DNA of 64,000 bases from Haloterrigena turkmenica DSM 5511 (GCF_000025325.1 NC_013743.1:434001-498000); one strand, 5' to 3'; shown: positions 42,456-51,381, numbered from the stretch's first letter. Notes: generated by a model not told the origin, from the sequence alone. Numbers and translations are program-made.

Positions 42456-42561
42456 GCTACCGCTGGCAACAGGGAGGTCCACGCCCTCCCCAGCCGATTC
42501 GTTCGCTCGCGGTGCTCGCTCACTCATCCCTCGCGCAATATTGCCGGCGCGCGCCACCGCC
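42456..42561 (-). repeat. Hairpin element, copy 2 (short)
   Basis: Inverted, shorter relative of the element at 27587-27998: 15/15 identity at the left end (42547-42561) and 21/21 at the right-end block (42479-42499), plus the CCCTGT-GCCA tail. The interior is only about 47 bases and differs. It lies between the DUF5814 gene and the RHH gene. Confidence 0.65.
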
Positions 42562-42591
42562 GGGAAATACGCCGCCCCCACTGAACGCTGA

Positions 42592-42999
42592 CTATCGCAA
42601 CTGGTACGATTCGTCTTCTTCGTCTAAATCGTCCAGCAGCAGAATCTCGTCTTCCTCGTCCTCGAGTCGGTCCTGCAGGTCGTTGACGTAGCCCTTGTAC
42701 TCGTCGAGTTGCTCCCGGAGGTGGTCGGCCTCGAGTTCGAGCCGCTCGTGTTCGCGGATGAAGCTCTTGGGAACCTCGACGCTCGGCGGAAACGTTTGTT
42801 CGCCGTCGTCGCCGCTTCCCATCGCCTCGAGTTCCTCCTCGGGGACGACTTCGACCTGCCCGTCGTGTTCGACCAGCTGGTCGACGTAGTCTCGGAAGAC
42901 GGCGGACAACGAGATGTCGCGCTCTTCGGCGATATCCTGGAGCGCCTCGAACGCGTCCTCGTTTACCCGAAACGAGATCGTCTTGTTCTTGTTGCCCAT
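42592..42999 (-). CDS. Ribbon-helix-helix / coiled-coil protein
   Basis: 135 residues. Residues 4-50 look like a ribbon-helix-helix (KTISFRVNEDAFEALQDIAEERDISLSAVFRDYVDQLV). About 75-115 form a coiled coil (SFIREHERLELEADHLREQLDEYKGYVNDLQDRLEDEEDE) before an acidic tail. Likely a DNA-binding protein with a dimerising coil; no target is known. Confidence 0.8.
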   Translation of the reverse strand: MGNKNKTISFRVNEDAFEALQDIAEERDISLSAVFRDYVDQLVEHDGQVEVVPEEELEAMGSGDDGEQTFPPSVEVPKSFIREHERLELEADHLREQLDEYKGYVNDLQDRLEDEEDEILLLDDLDEEDESYQLR

Positions 43000-43109
43000 C
43001 TGTTTGCCGTCTATTCGTCGGGCATGACACTTAACGATTCGTCAGACGACCCCTCGATCGCCGCTTCCGGGACCGGACCTGCTATTCCGCTCGAGGCCCA
43101 ACGGCGACC

Positions 43110-44117
43110 ATGCCTTCGGACACGCCGGGACTCCACCACGTCACGGGGCTGGTCGGGGACGCCCAGACGGCCGTCGACTTCTACGCGGGCGTCCTCGGCC
43201 TCCGGCTGACGACCCAGACGGTGAACTTCGAGGACATCCTCCAGCATCACCTCTACTTCGGCGACGCGGCCGGCACCCCGGGAACGGTCCTAACTCACTT
43301 CCCGGACCCTCACGCCGATCCGGGGCGAGTCGGCAAACCGCAGGTCGCATCGGTCGCGTTCGCCGTTCCCGCGGGCTCTCTCGAGTACTGGCGGGACCGA
43401 CTCGCCGAGCACGACGTCGCGGTCGAGGGCCCGATCGAGCGCTTCGAGGAGCGCGTGCTGCGGTTCGAGGATCCCGCTGGGACGCAGCTGGAACTCGTCG
43501 CCGGCCTGCCCGACGCGCCGGACCCGAGCGGCGTCGAACCGTGGACCGACGGGCCGGTTCCCGACGAATCCGCGATCCGCGCGCTCTACGGCGTCTCGAC
43601 GCTGTCGGTCAATCCCTACGCGACCGCGAGCATGCTCGAGACGCTGGGCTTCGAGTACGAGGCCGAACGAGACGATAGAGTGCGGTACCGCGCCAGCGGC
43701 GAGCGAGCGACGGTCGTCGACGTGCTCGACCGTGAGGCCGAGTTCGGCCGCGAGGGTCCCGGAACCCTCCACCACGTCGCGGTCCGCGTCGGGAGCGAGG
43801 ACGACCTCCACGAGTGGCGGAAGCTCTTCGACGACCGCGGCTACGACGTTTCGCGGGTCAAGGACCGCCACTTCTTCCACTCGCTGTACGTCCGCGAGCC
43901 GGGCGGCGTCCTCTTCGAACTGGCGACCGAGAGCGGCGGCGTCGCCGCCAGCGGTCCTGAGGGCGGCCCTGGCGAGTCGCTGCACCTGCCCGACTGGTTC
44001 GAGCGGGATCGGGAGTTGATCGAGAGCCAGTTGCCGGAGCTGACGGTTCCCGAGACGACTGCGCGCGACGGCGACACTGGCGCCGCCGACAGCGTCGACG
44101 CCGGTACCGACCGATGA
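43110..44117 (+). CDS. VOC ring-cleaving dioxygenase (MhqO-like)
   Basis: 335 residues, two glyoxalase-type modules. Module 1 has GLHHVTGLVGDAQTAVDFYAGVLGLRLT (His) and QLELVAG (Glu). Module 2 has TLHHVAVRVGSEDDLHEWRKLF (His) and GGVLFELATE (Glu). The H...H...E iron site is complete. The ending LHLPDWFERDRELIESQLPEL is typical of the MhqO/YkcA group that opens hydroquinone or catechol rings. It overlaps the following esterase by four bases, as expected for an MhqO-MhqD-like quinone detoxification pair. Confidence 0.88.
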   Translation: MPSDTPGLHHVTGLVGDAQTAVDFYAGVLGLRLTTQTVNFEDILQHHLYFGDAAGTPGTVLTHFPDPHADPGRVGKPQVASVAFAVPAGSLEYWRDRLAEHDVAVEGPIERFEERVLRFEDPAGTQLELVAGLPDAPDPSGVEPWTDGPVPDESAIRALYGVSTLSVNPYATASMLETLGFEYEAERDDRVRYRASGERATVVDVLDREAEFGREGPGTLHHVAVRVGSEDDLHEWRKLFDDRGYDVSRVKDRHFFHSLYVREPGGVLFELATESGGVAASGPEGGPGESLHLPDWFERDRELIESQLPELTVPETTARDGDTGAADSVDAGTDR

Positions 44118-44797
44118 CTGGCCGAGACTCGGGTCGGACGATGGACTCGGTTTCGGGACCCCACGCCGGACAGCCGCTGCTCACGGCCGGTGCGCCCGCG
44201 CTTGCCGCCGAGGCCGCGCTCGTCGTCTGCCACGGTCGCGGCGCGACGGCCCAGGGCGTCGTCAACCTCTTCGAACCGGTCTACCGTCACGGCCTCGCCG
44301 TCTTCGCCCCGCAGGCCGAGCGGAGCTGCTGGTACTCCCGACCGGCGACCGCGCCGCGAACCGAAAACGAGCCGTGGCTCTCCTCGAGCGTCGACTGCGT
44401 GGGCGCCGCCTGCGAGGCCGCGGCGGAGATCGGCATCCCATCGGACCGTACCGTTCTCGCGGGGTTCTCGCAGGGCGCCTGCGTCGTCGCGGAGTACGGT
44501 CGCCGGAATCCGGACCGCTACGGCGGGCTCGCCGTCCTCTCCGCGACGCTGCCGGGATCGGACGCCGACCTCGAGGCGACCGAGATCGACGGCTCGCTGG
44601 CGGCGACGCCGGTCCTGCTCGGCTACGGCGCCAAAGATCCACACGTCGATCCGTCGCGCGTCGCCGCGACGGCACGGATCTTCGAACGAGCCGACGCCGC
44701 GGTCGACGAGCGGCGCTATCCCGAGACGGGCCACGAGGTCACCGACGACGAGTTCGCGGCGATCGGCGAGCTACTCGAGGCCGCTCTCGAGGACTGA
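44114..44797 (+). CDS. Phospholipase/carboxylesterase-type hydrolase (MhqD-like)
   Basis: 227 residues, alpha/beta-hydrolase fold: oxyanion region VVCHGRGATAQG near 38, nucleophile elbow LAGFSQGACV (Ser, about 119), Asp in GYGAKDPHVDPS (about 180) and His in PETGHEVTDDE (about 207). Closely coupled (ATGA) to the dioxygenase upstream. The family acts on esters or thioesters and in bacteria is part of quinone stress responses. Confidence 0.9.
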   Translation: MTGRDSGRTMDSVSGPHAGQPLLTAGAPALAAEAALVVCHGRGATAQGVVNLFEPVYRHGLAVFAPQAERSCWYSRPATAPRTENEPWLSSSVDCVGAACEAAAEIGIPSDRTVLAGFSQGACVVAEYGRRNPDRYGGLAVLSATLPGSDADLEATEIDGSLAATPVLLGYGAKDPHVDPSRVAATARIFERADAAVDERRYPETGHEVTDDEFAAIGELLEAALED

Positions 44798-44821
44798 CCG
44801 CTGCTAAAACTTGCGCTGCGC

Positions 44822-45310
44822 TCACTCCGAATCGGGCGCCAGCCCCTTCTCGTCGAGTTCCCGCAGGGCGTCGTCGGTCTTCTCGAGCCCCGCGAGTCCC
44901 ATCCCCTCGAGGACGTGATCCGCCTTCGTGAACTGGATCTCCTCGTAATCGACGATCTGGAACCGATTGCCCCACGGATCGTGGAACTCGAGTCCCGGCA
45001 CGTCGAGGCGATCGATGTCGAGGCTCTCGAGTCGCTCCGCGACGCGGTCCGCGTCGTCGACGACGAGCCCGAAGTGCCGAGCGTCGTCGGTTTTCTCGCC
45101 AGCCGCGTCGGTCTGGGCGAGCGCGACGAACTGGTCACCCATATCGAGAAACGCCGTCGTCTCGCTTCGACTGCGGAGGTCGAATTCGAACAGCGACCCG
45201 TAGAACTCGAGGGCGTCGTCGATGTCTCCGACCTCGAGGGCGACGTGGTTGATTCCGACGAGTCGCGCGCGGTCGCTGCTGCTCTCTGGCGTGTCGTCTG
45301 TGTCGCTCAT
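44822..45310 (-). CDS. VOC family protein
   Basis: 162 residues; one glyoxalase module: GINHVALEVGDIDDALEFYGSLFEFDL (His), MGDQFVALAQ (Gln in place of Glu), ARHFGLVVDDADRVAERLESLDI (His) and DPWGNRFQIVDYEEI (Gln). The metal site is thus H/Q/H/Q, probably altered. A C-terminal helical tail of 35 residues follows. Convergent with the MhqD-like gene, 24 bases apart. Confidence 0.85.
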   Translation of the reverse strand: MSDTDDTPESSSDRARLVGINHVALEVGDIDDALEFYGSLFEFDLRSRSETTAFLDMGDQFVALAQTDAAGEKTDDARHFGLVVDDADRVAERLESLDIDRLDVPGLEFHDPWGNRFQIVDYEEIQFTKADHVLEGMGLAGLEKTDDALRELDEKGLAPDSE

Positions 45311-45423
45311 CGATGCCACGTACGCACTGCTGTCCGGTAACGGCTGTGCTGGCACCGTATCCGCTCTCGCACTCGCCAGTTGCCTCGAGCGGTGCGAAAA
45401 AGAACCGAGTACGAGCGACCGTC

Positions 45424-46065
45424 TCAGGCCGGTGCTTCGGCGTCGTCGGTCTCGACGTCCTCGAGTTGCTCGAGCGCCTGAATCACGTCGTTACGGTAGT
45501 TGACGACCGGCGAGTCGTAGCGCTCGCGGGCCATCTGGGCGTACTCGTTGGTGGGCGCCGTCGAGCCGCTCTCGGGGGCTTCCTGCTCTGCTTCCCACTC
45601 CTCGAAGGCCTCGATGCGGTCGAGGGTGCGTTCGGCGGTCTCGACGACCCAGCGGTCGCGGGTGGCGTCGTCGACGATCGCGATCGACTCGGGCCGCAGG
45701 GAGACGTTGACGCTGCCGTCGTCGGTCTCGTAGGTTCGAGGCTTGCCGACGATAGAGACGTAGGCCGGCGGCTCCGTGTCTCGAAGCACCGAGGCGGCCT
45801 CGGGCTGGTACTGGCCGGCGTAGACGAAGAACGTCCCGGTCGGGTCGACGACCCGACCGCGCCAGTACTCGCTGTCCTCGCCGACGTCTTCGGTCTCGGT
45901 GAGGGTGCCGACGATGAACACGCGGTTGGCGCGGTCGCCGGTCGGGAGCAGCGCGTAGTTGGGCGCGCGCTCGTCGTCGCTCTCTTTGAAGGTGTACGTC
46001 GAATCGTTGAATTCCGATGCGAAGACGCGGCGGGCGACTTCGCGGGTGAGTTCTGACTGGCTCAT
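45424..46065 (-). CDS. rpap3: RPA-associated protein (Rpap3-like)
   Basis: 213 residues. The OB fold (about 45-125) has RVFIVGTLTETEDVGEDSEYWRGRVVDPTGTFFVYAGQYQPEA and AYVSIVGKPRTYETDDG. A C-terminal helical part follows (AERTLDRIEAFEEWE, QMARERYDSPVVNYRNDVIQALEQL). It matches the haloarchaeal RPA-associated family, encoded behind its RPA partner with one base between the genes. It probably forms a complex with the upstream RPA3. Confidence 0.9.
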   Translation of the reverse strand: MSQSELTREVARRVFASEFNDSTYTFKESDDERAPNYALLPTGDRANRVFIVGTLTETEDVGEDSEYWRGRVVDPTGTFFVYAGQYQPEAASVLRDTEPPAYVSIVGKPRTYETDDGSVNVSLRPESIAIVDDATRDRWVVETAERTLDRIEAFEEWEAEQEAPESGSTAPTNEYAQMARERYDSPVVNYRNDVIQALEQLEDVETDDAEAPA

Positions 46066-46066
46066 A

Positions 46067-46999
46067 TCACATCGACCTCGCTCTGATCAGCAGCTGTTCG
46101 GCGTCGGCGGGTCCGTCGTCGAGTTCCTCGACGTCGTCGGCCAGCACGTAACGGCCGAAGGTCGGTCCCTCGATGCGGTAGTAGGTTCCGACGATGTCCT
46201 CGTGGATCTCGTCGGCGACGATGGTCGTGTCCAGGGCGTCCATCGCCATATCCTTGGCCTCCTCGAGGCTCAGGCCCGTCAGGTCCTCGGTGGCCTCCTT
46301 GTCGAAGATGACCTCGTGGGCGTCGATCCCGTCGTCGACGACCGCCTTGATGCGCAGGTCGAACTCGCCTTCGACCTCGCCGTGTTCGTTACAGCGGCCG
46401 TTCTGGAGGACGCGCGTGCAGTCCTCTTTCGGGCAGCGCTTGATGAGGCCGCTGCCGCTCTGCATGTCCACGAGGGCGCCCTCGATCTCGCTGGTGTCGT
46501 CGCCGACCTCGAGGTCCTCGTCGAGTTCCTCGATCACCGTCGTCGAGTTGAGTTTGACCGAGTACCGGCCCTGGTACTCGTCGGTGACGACGTTTCGAAG
46601 GTCGTAGACCCCGCCCTCCTCGAGGGATGGCAGGTCCGATTTGGCCCACTTGGTGAACTTGATCGTGCCCGTCGGGTCGCCCAGCAGGCCGACCTGTGCG
46701 ACGGAGTCGCTCCGGGGATCCCAGAGTTCGATGACCTTCGCGGTGAGGTCGATCCACTGTTCGGGCTCGTCGACGTCCTCGACGTTCACTTCCTCGCTGC
46801 CGCCCCGCGAGATGTCCTCTCGCTCGAGGCCGGCCTCTTCGAGGTAGTGATTGGTGACGCTCCGGCGCGCCTCGTCGATGGGAACCTTGTACTCGTCGAC
46901 GAGCGTGGTCAGGCGCTCCTCGACGTCGTCGACGCTCACGTCGATGTGATCCGAAAACTGGTCGTGTATGTCGTCCGCGTGCTGTCGTACGTCGCTCAT
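46067..46999 (-). CDS. rpa3: Replication protein A, RPA3-like, zinc-finger type
   Basis: 310 residues. The N-terminal helical part (1-60) is followed by an OB fold at about 75-170 (WIDLTAKVIELWDPRSDSVAQVGLLGDPTGTIKFTKWAKSDL) and a second at 175-290 with the zinc finger CPKEDCTRVLQNGRCNEH (Cys3His). It binds ssDNA in replication and repair. It is distinct from the zinc-free RPA2-like protein at 8413. Start at 46999 (MSDVRQ). Confidence 0.93.
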   Translation of the reverse strand: MSDVRQHADDIHDQFSDHIDVSVDDVEERLTTLVDEYKVPIDEARRSVTNHYLEEAGLEREDISRGGSEEVNVEDVDEPEQWIDLTAKVIELWDPRSDSVAQVGLLGDPTGTIKFTKWAKSDLPSLEEGGVYDLRNVVTDEYQGRYSVKLNSTTVIEELDEDLEVGDDTSEIEGALVDMQSGSGLIKRCPKEDCTRVLQNGRCNEHGEVEGEFDLRIKAVVDDGIDAHEVIFDKEATEDLTGLSLEEAKDMAMDALDTTIVADEIHEDIVGTYYRIEGPTFGRYVLADDVEELDDGPADAEQLLIRARSM

Positions 47000-47115
47000 T
47001 GTGTCACGCCTCCTCTTTCGTTTCACTGGGAGGCATACCTCGTTTCGCGCCCGATAGTATTTAAAGTACCGGCACCGGGGTGAAAGTGAACGTCGTCGCT
47101 TCGAGCTCGGGGCCG

Positions 47116-48363
47116 TTAGGCCGACTCGACGTCGATTTCGACGGCGTTCGGCAGGACCGCGTTCGCGGCGTACCCGCCCTCGTTCCAGGGGAACTCGTCG
47201 GCCTCGAGCGCGTCGCGCCAGGCGTCGGGATTGGAGATCCGCATCGGCTGTCGGCGCCCCTGATCGTCGGTCGCCCGCGAACAGAGGACGTGCGTCCCCG
47301 GCCGCGCGTCCCAGTCGTAGCGGAACAGTCGCCACGCGCCCGCGTAGTCGGGGCCGAACAGCTCCGCGTCGGCCCACGTGTCGCCGCCGTCGGTCGAGAC
47401 CTCGACCCGTTCGACACCGTCATCGCCGGCCCAGGCGACGCCGGTGAGTTCGATCGTTCCGTCCTCGGGAGCGGTCACTGTGGACTCGCCGTCTGGCGCG
47501 CCGATGACCGACATCACGGTCTGGTCGAACGTGTAGGGATGATCGGGCTCGCCCGCCTCGAGTTGGCCCCACGTATCGACCGTTTCGACGGTCTCGTTCG
47601 GTTCGGGATCGACGTCGGCGGGGTGCATTCGGTAGGCCTCCTGCTGCCAGTAGGCGTGGTCACCGGGTCGATCCAGCGAGCCGTCGACGACCATCGTGTC
47701 CATCAGCCGGAGCTCCTCGACCCACTTGACGCAGTTGACGCCGTACCAGCCGGGAACGATCAGCCGAACCGGGAAGCCGTGTTCGCGGGGGAGCGGCCGG
47801 CCGTTCATCTCCGTGGCGAGGATGCAGTCCTCGAGCGCCTTCGAGAGGGGAATCGACCGCGCGAAGACGTCGTCGCCGTCCGAGGGGTCGCCGCCGACGG
47901 CCGTGAGCCACGCGTCGCCGTCCGCGTCGTCAAGCCGACCGCGTAGTATCGAACTGAGCGGCGTGCCGGTCCAGATCGCCGTCCCCGCGGCCTCGAACCC
48001 CCACTGGACGCTTCCGGTCTCGGGTCGGTGCTGTCCGCGGCCGTTTCCGGCGCACTCCATCGTGTGGGCCACCGCGACCGTCGGGAACTCGTCGTTCAGG
48101 TCCGACAGCGAGTACTCGTCGTCGAGCCGTCCCGTCAGGGAGACCGTCCACGAGTCCGCGTCGGCGTCGGGAATGTCGTTGCGGTGGCAGACGAAGTGTT
48201 CCTCGACGGGCGTCAGCCAGTTCGCGTACGTTCGCCTGTCGGCCGCGCCGACGACGGTGTACTTGTCGGCCTCGTCGCGGGTCTCGCGGACGCCGCCGTC
48301 CTTTCGCTCGAGGATCGCGTCGATCTCCTCGCGGCGACTCTCTCGAGACTGTTCCGTGCTCAT
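47116..48363 (-). CDS. Sulfite oxidase-type molybdopterin enzyme
   Basis: 415 residues. The molybdopterin domain has the Mo-binding Cys in AHTMECAGNGRGQHRP (about residue 106), with WTGTPLSSIL and GFPVRLIVPGWYGVNCVKWVEEL further on. The C-terminal Mo-co dimerisation (Ig-like) domain starts near 285 (VMSVIGAPDGESTVTAPEDG). No Tat signal is seen, so it is probably cytoplasmic. Oxidises sulfite to sulfate; the cofactor needs MoaB (17212). Start at 48363. Confidence 0.93.
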   Translation of the reverse strand: MSTEQSRESRREEIDAILERKDGGVRETRDEADKYTVVGAADRRTYANWLTPVEEHFVCHRNDIPDADADSWTVSLTGRLDDEYSLSDLNDEFPTVAVAHTMECAGNGRGQHRPETGSVQWGFEAAGTAIWTGTPLSSILRGRLDDADGDAWLTAVGGDPSDGDDVFARSIPLSKALEDCILATEMNGRPLPREHGFPVRLIVPGWYGVNCVKWVEELRLMDTMVVDGSLDRPGDHAYWQQEAYRMHPADVDPEPNETVETVDTWGQLEAGEPDHPYTFDQTVMSVIGAPDGESTVTAPEDGTIELTGVAWAGDDGVERVEVSTDGGDTWADAELFGPDYAGAWRLFRYDWDARPGTHVLCSRATDDQGRRQPMRISNPDAWRDALEADEFPWNEGGYAANAVLPNAVEIDVESA

Positions 48364-48515
48364 AGTCACCACACAACACGAGCTGGCAAAATCCTTCGCC
48401 CCGTCGTCGCGTCTCGAGCGGCCGCTCGTCGCCGGCCGGCCGAGACCGTTCCCGCGCCGACGAACCGCGGAACGGCGGCGACGGGACTATGTGGCCGGCG
48501 ACCGAATCACGTCCA

Positions 48516-48827
48516 ATGGCGGATCGTCGTCGGCTCGAGCGGTTCCTGCGCTCGAAGCTCCAGGAGGCTGGCGAGCAGTACGAACAGGTTCGCGGCTCGA
48601 CGGGCGAGCAACTCGAGGAGGCCCGCGAGGCCTACGAAGTGGCGAGAAACGCTCGCAGCCTGCCCTCCGATGAGGCGGGACGGGCGAAGATCGTCTGCCG
48701 GCGCTACGCCGAACAGCGGGCGGCGAAGCTCGACGACGAGTTCAGGCCGGCCTGCTACGAGGCGGGCCATCCCGACTGCGAGGGCTGTGCGGAGGACGTC
48801 CGCGAGGGGCGAATCGAGACTTGGTGA
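48516..48827 (+). CDS. DUF7091-like protein with Cys motif
   Basis: 103 residues: MADRRRLERFLRSKLQEAGE, a Glu-rich helix, AYEVARNARSLPSDEAGRAKIVCRRYAEQRAAKLDDEFRP, then CYEAGHPDCEGCAEDVREG with three Cys and one His, a likely metal site. Matches from memory a conserved haloarchaeal family of unknown role. The ATG at 48516 is preferred to the longer in-frame start at 48489. Confidence 0.75.
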   Translation: MADRRRLERFLRSKLQEAGEQYEQVRGSTGEQLEEAREAYEVARNARSLPSDEAGRAKIVCRRYAEQRAAKLDDEFRPACYEAGHPDCEGCAEDVREGRIETW

Positions 48828-49005
48828 CGACCGCCGCTTTTCCGCGATCGGAACCGAATGGGGCGATTCGATACCGATGTCTGCGAATGTACCACTGCGA
48901 CCTCTATCAGTTACCGTAGATATTCCCGAAGCTATGCTGAACAGAGGGCGCGAATCTTGTAATCCAGATCGTGCTGAAATATCAGTAACGCAAACTGCTT
49001 CGTTT

Positions 49006-49176
49006 TCAGTCTCCCATCAATTCATTCATACACTCGGCGCAAACTTTCAAATCATCCTCCCCGGCAAGGTCTTCTTCGCCGTGATCGATTGAGTCTATCA
49101 GTTCTTTCGTAATAGCATCTGGCGTGATGTCTTGAACGTCATCCACATCACGGCCGCATCGAGCACATTTGACCAT
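49006..49176 (-). CDS. Small CxxC-CxxC zinc protein, lower G+C
   Basis: 56 residues: MVKCARCGRDVDDVQDITPD ... DLKVCAECMNELMGD. CARC at 4-7 and CAEC near 48-51 form one zinc site. The gene is noticeably richer in A/T than its neighbours. A TATA-like run of TAATAATAATAACC at 49201-49214, about 26-38 bases before the ATG at 49176, supports a leaderless transcript. Probably acquired by transfer. Confidence 0.65.
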   Translation of the reverse strand: MVKCARCGRDVDDVQDITPDAITKELIDSIDHGEEDLAGEDDLKVCAECMNELMGD

Positions 49177-49200
49177 AGAATGAAGTAACAAGGTCACAGG

Positions 49201-49214
49201 TTATTATTATTAGC
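49201..49214 (-). promoter_or_regulatory. TATA-type AT tract of the small zinc protein gene
   Basis: TAATAATAATAACC on the minus strand, 25-38 bases upstream of the ATG at 49176. Confidence 0.45.
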
Positions 49215-49413
49215 CCGAATCCTACCGTTAACGCTGTACGTTACCGATCTGCTGAATTTATCCTCCGTATTCAATACGCTGGTTTTGGCAGTTCTCAGAG
49301 AGCTAGATAGCCGCTCCGGTAACGCCTTTGTCTGTACTGAACGCGAGCGTCACACGCTTCTCTGGAGAAACCGCAGTCCGACTACTGGATAGGGTATCGG
49401 TCGCCGTGACCGG

Positions 49414-49629
49414 TTACTCGGGACCAGTTGGTTCGGTCTCGGTGCTGCCATTCCCATCGGACGGCCACACCGCCCAGACGACGATCGCGAGGACGACCGC
49501 GACGCCGAGGGCGACCCCCTCGAGGATCGAAAGTTCGATGCCGAACCACGAGAGCGCGGTGCGGAGTTCGACGACGATCGGGATGACGATCGCCGTAACG
49601 ACGAGCAGGCCGGCCTTGGAGATGCGCAT
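49414..49629 (-). CDS. Small membrane protein of the ba3 oxidase cluster
   Basis: 71 residues with two hydrophobic segments (about 6-24 and 36-56), then a polar tail GNGSTETEPTGPE. It begins directly after the subunit I stop (no spacing), so it is the last gene of the cba operon. Role unknown; likely a small oxidase-associated subunit or assembly factor. Confidence 0.65.
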   Translation of the reverse strand: MRISKAGLLVVTAIVIPIVVELRTALSWFGIELSILEGVALGVAVVLAIVVWAVWPSDGNGSTETEPTGPE

Positions 49630-51381
49630 CTAGGGGATCACCTCCCGGACGGTCTCGAGGGCGGCCGCGGTATCGGGGACGAGCGTGAGCTGTCGCCCCT
49701 CGATGCCGGGACCGAACAGGCCGCCGTTCTCGATGATGCTCGCGAGCGGGAGCGTGTACGCGAAGATCACGAGGACGATGGCGATGGCGGTCCAGAGCTT
49801 GAGATTGTCGAGGATCTCCGGCGCGTCCTCCGGGCCCGAGAGCGTTCCGGCGTAGGTGTTGTCCGGAATCGCGTCGCTGGTCCCGTTGAACGAGGTCATG
49901 ACCATGTTCAGGAGGAACAGGGCCAGCGAGACGGTCAGGATCACGGCGCCGAGGGCGACCTGCGCGTTGATTTCGCCGACGGTCCCGGCGGCGGGTTCGA
50001 ACGCGAAGTTCTCGTACTGCGGTTCGGCGGTCCGGCGGGGCATCCCGAACAGCCCCGAGCGGTGCATCGCGTTCGACATGAACGTCATCCCGATGAACCA
50101 CAGCAGGACCTGGCCCAGCGCGACGGAGCGGTTCCACAGCGCCTTGCCGGTCACCTGCGGGATGAACCAGTAGGCGGCAGCCATGAACGTCAGCGCGACG
50201 GCGGTGCCGACGGTGAGGTGGAAGTGGCCGACGACCCACCAAGTGTTGTGGACGAGGTAGTTGATGTTCATCCCCGCGTTGATCATGCCGGAGAAGCCGG
50301 CCGCGGCGAACATCAGGCCCGCGAGCGCCATGCCGGTGAAGACCGGATCGCGCCACGGCAGGGCTCTGAGCCAGCCGAGGTAGCCCTCGCCGCCGCGCTG
50401 GCGCGCGCCGTGTTCCATGCTCGCGACGACGGTGAACGCGGTCAGCAGGCTCGGCAGCAGGAGGAACATCGTATTCGTCATCGCGATGAACTTGTACCCC
50501 TCTGCGATGCCGGGATCCAGATACTGGTGGTGGATGCCCAGCGGCGTCGAGAGCAACAGGAACAGCACGAAGACCACACGTGCGAGCGGGTCGCTGAACA
50601 GCTTCCCGCCGGCGAACTTCGGCAGCATGACGTACCACATGATGTACGTCGGCATCAGCCAGAAGTAAACGACCGCGTGGCCGAAGTACCAGAACAGCGT
50701 CCGGGTCAGCAGCGGGTTCACGGAGTCGACGAGCCCCAGCGACCACGGCAGCAGGAAGACGAGGATCGACAGCGCGACGCCGAACGTACAGATGTACCAG
50801 AACAGCGTCGTCGTCAACACCATGAACGTCGGTAGTGGGATTCGCTCGTCGGGGTTCTCCGCCCGCCAGGCCCACCACGTTCGGAACCAGTCGACGCCGG
50901 CCAACCAGGAGCCGACGACGAACAGCACCAGTCCGACGTAGAAGAAGGGATGGGCCTGCAGCGGCGCGTAGAACGTGAAGAGCACGTCCGCGTTCAGCGG
51001 CGCGCCCAGGATCTCCGGCGCGTCCTCGAGGAAGCCGGCGAAGATCGTGACGCCGACCAGCACCGTGCCGACGACCATCATGGCGTACCACGACCAGGTG
51101 AAGCGGGTGTCGACGACGCCCCGCTCGAGGCTGGTCGTCACCGCCCAAGTGAAGATGCCCACGAGGAAGAAGATCGTGAACGTGATCGCCAGCAGGACGC
51201 CGTGGGCGGTCAACACGGTGTAGTAGTCCGCCGAATCGATAAAGCGGACGACGTCCGTCCGGTGGAGCGCCTGCACGAGTCCGAGCACGCCGCCGACGGC
51301 CAGCGCGAGGAACGAACTCCAGAACGCGGCCTTGATCACCTTCGCCTCCGCCGGGAACTGATCGACGTAGGCGTTACGCAT
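49630..51381 (-). CDS. cbaA: ba3-type cytochrome c oxidase subunit I
   Basis: 583 residues with about thirteen membrane helices. The heme-copper core is complete: low-spin heme His in VLTAHGVLLAITFT (about 56), WYFGHAVVYFWLMP (CuB His and cross-linked Tyr, about 220), the pair in LGIHHQYLDPG (about 272) and WWVVGHFHLTVG (heme His pair, about 368). It is a B-type (ba3) terminal oxidase. It overlaps subunit II by 8 bases. Confidence 0.96.
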   Translation of the reverse strand: MRNAYVDQFPAEAKVIKAAFWSSFLALAVGGVLGLVQALHRTDVVRFIDSADYYTVLTAHGVLLAITFTIFFLVGIFTWAVTTSLERGVVDTRFTWSWYAMMVVGTVLVGVTIFAGFLEDAPEILGAPLNADVLFTFYAPLQAHPFFYVGLVLFVVGSWLAGVDWFRTWWAWRAENPDERIPLPTFMVLTTTLFWYICTFGVALSILVFLLPWSLGLVDSVNPLLTRTLFWYFGHAVVYFWLMPTYIMWYVMLPKFAGGKLFSDPLARVVFVLFLLLSTPLGIHHQYLDPGIAEGYKFIAMTNTMFLLLPSLLTAFTVVASMEHGARQRGGEGYLGWLRALPWRDPVFTGMALAGLMFAAAGFSGMINAGMNINYLVHNTWWVVGHFHLTVGTAVALTFMAAAYWFIPQVTGKALWNRSVALGQVLLWFIGMTFMSNAMHRSGLFGMPRRTAEPQYENFAFEPAAGTVGEINAQVALGAVILTVSLALFLLNMVMTSFNGTSDAIPDNTYAGTLSGPEDAPEILDNLKLWTAIAIVLVIFAYTLPLASIIENGGLFGPGIEGRQLTLVPDTAAALETVREVIP

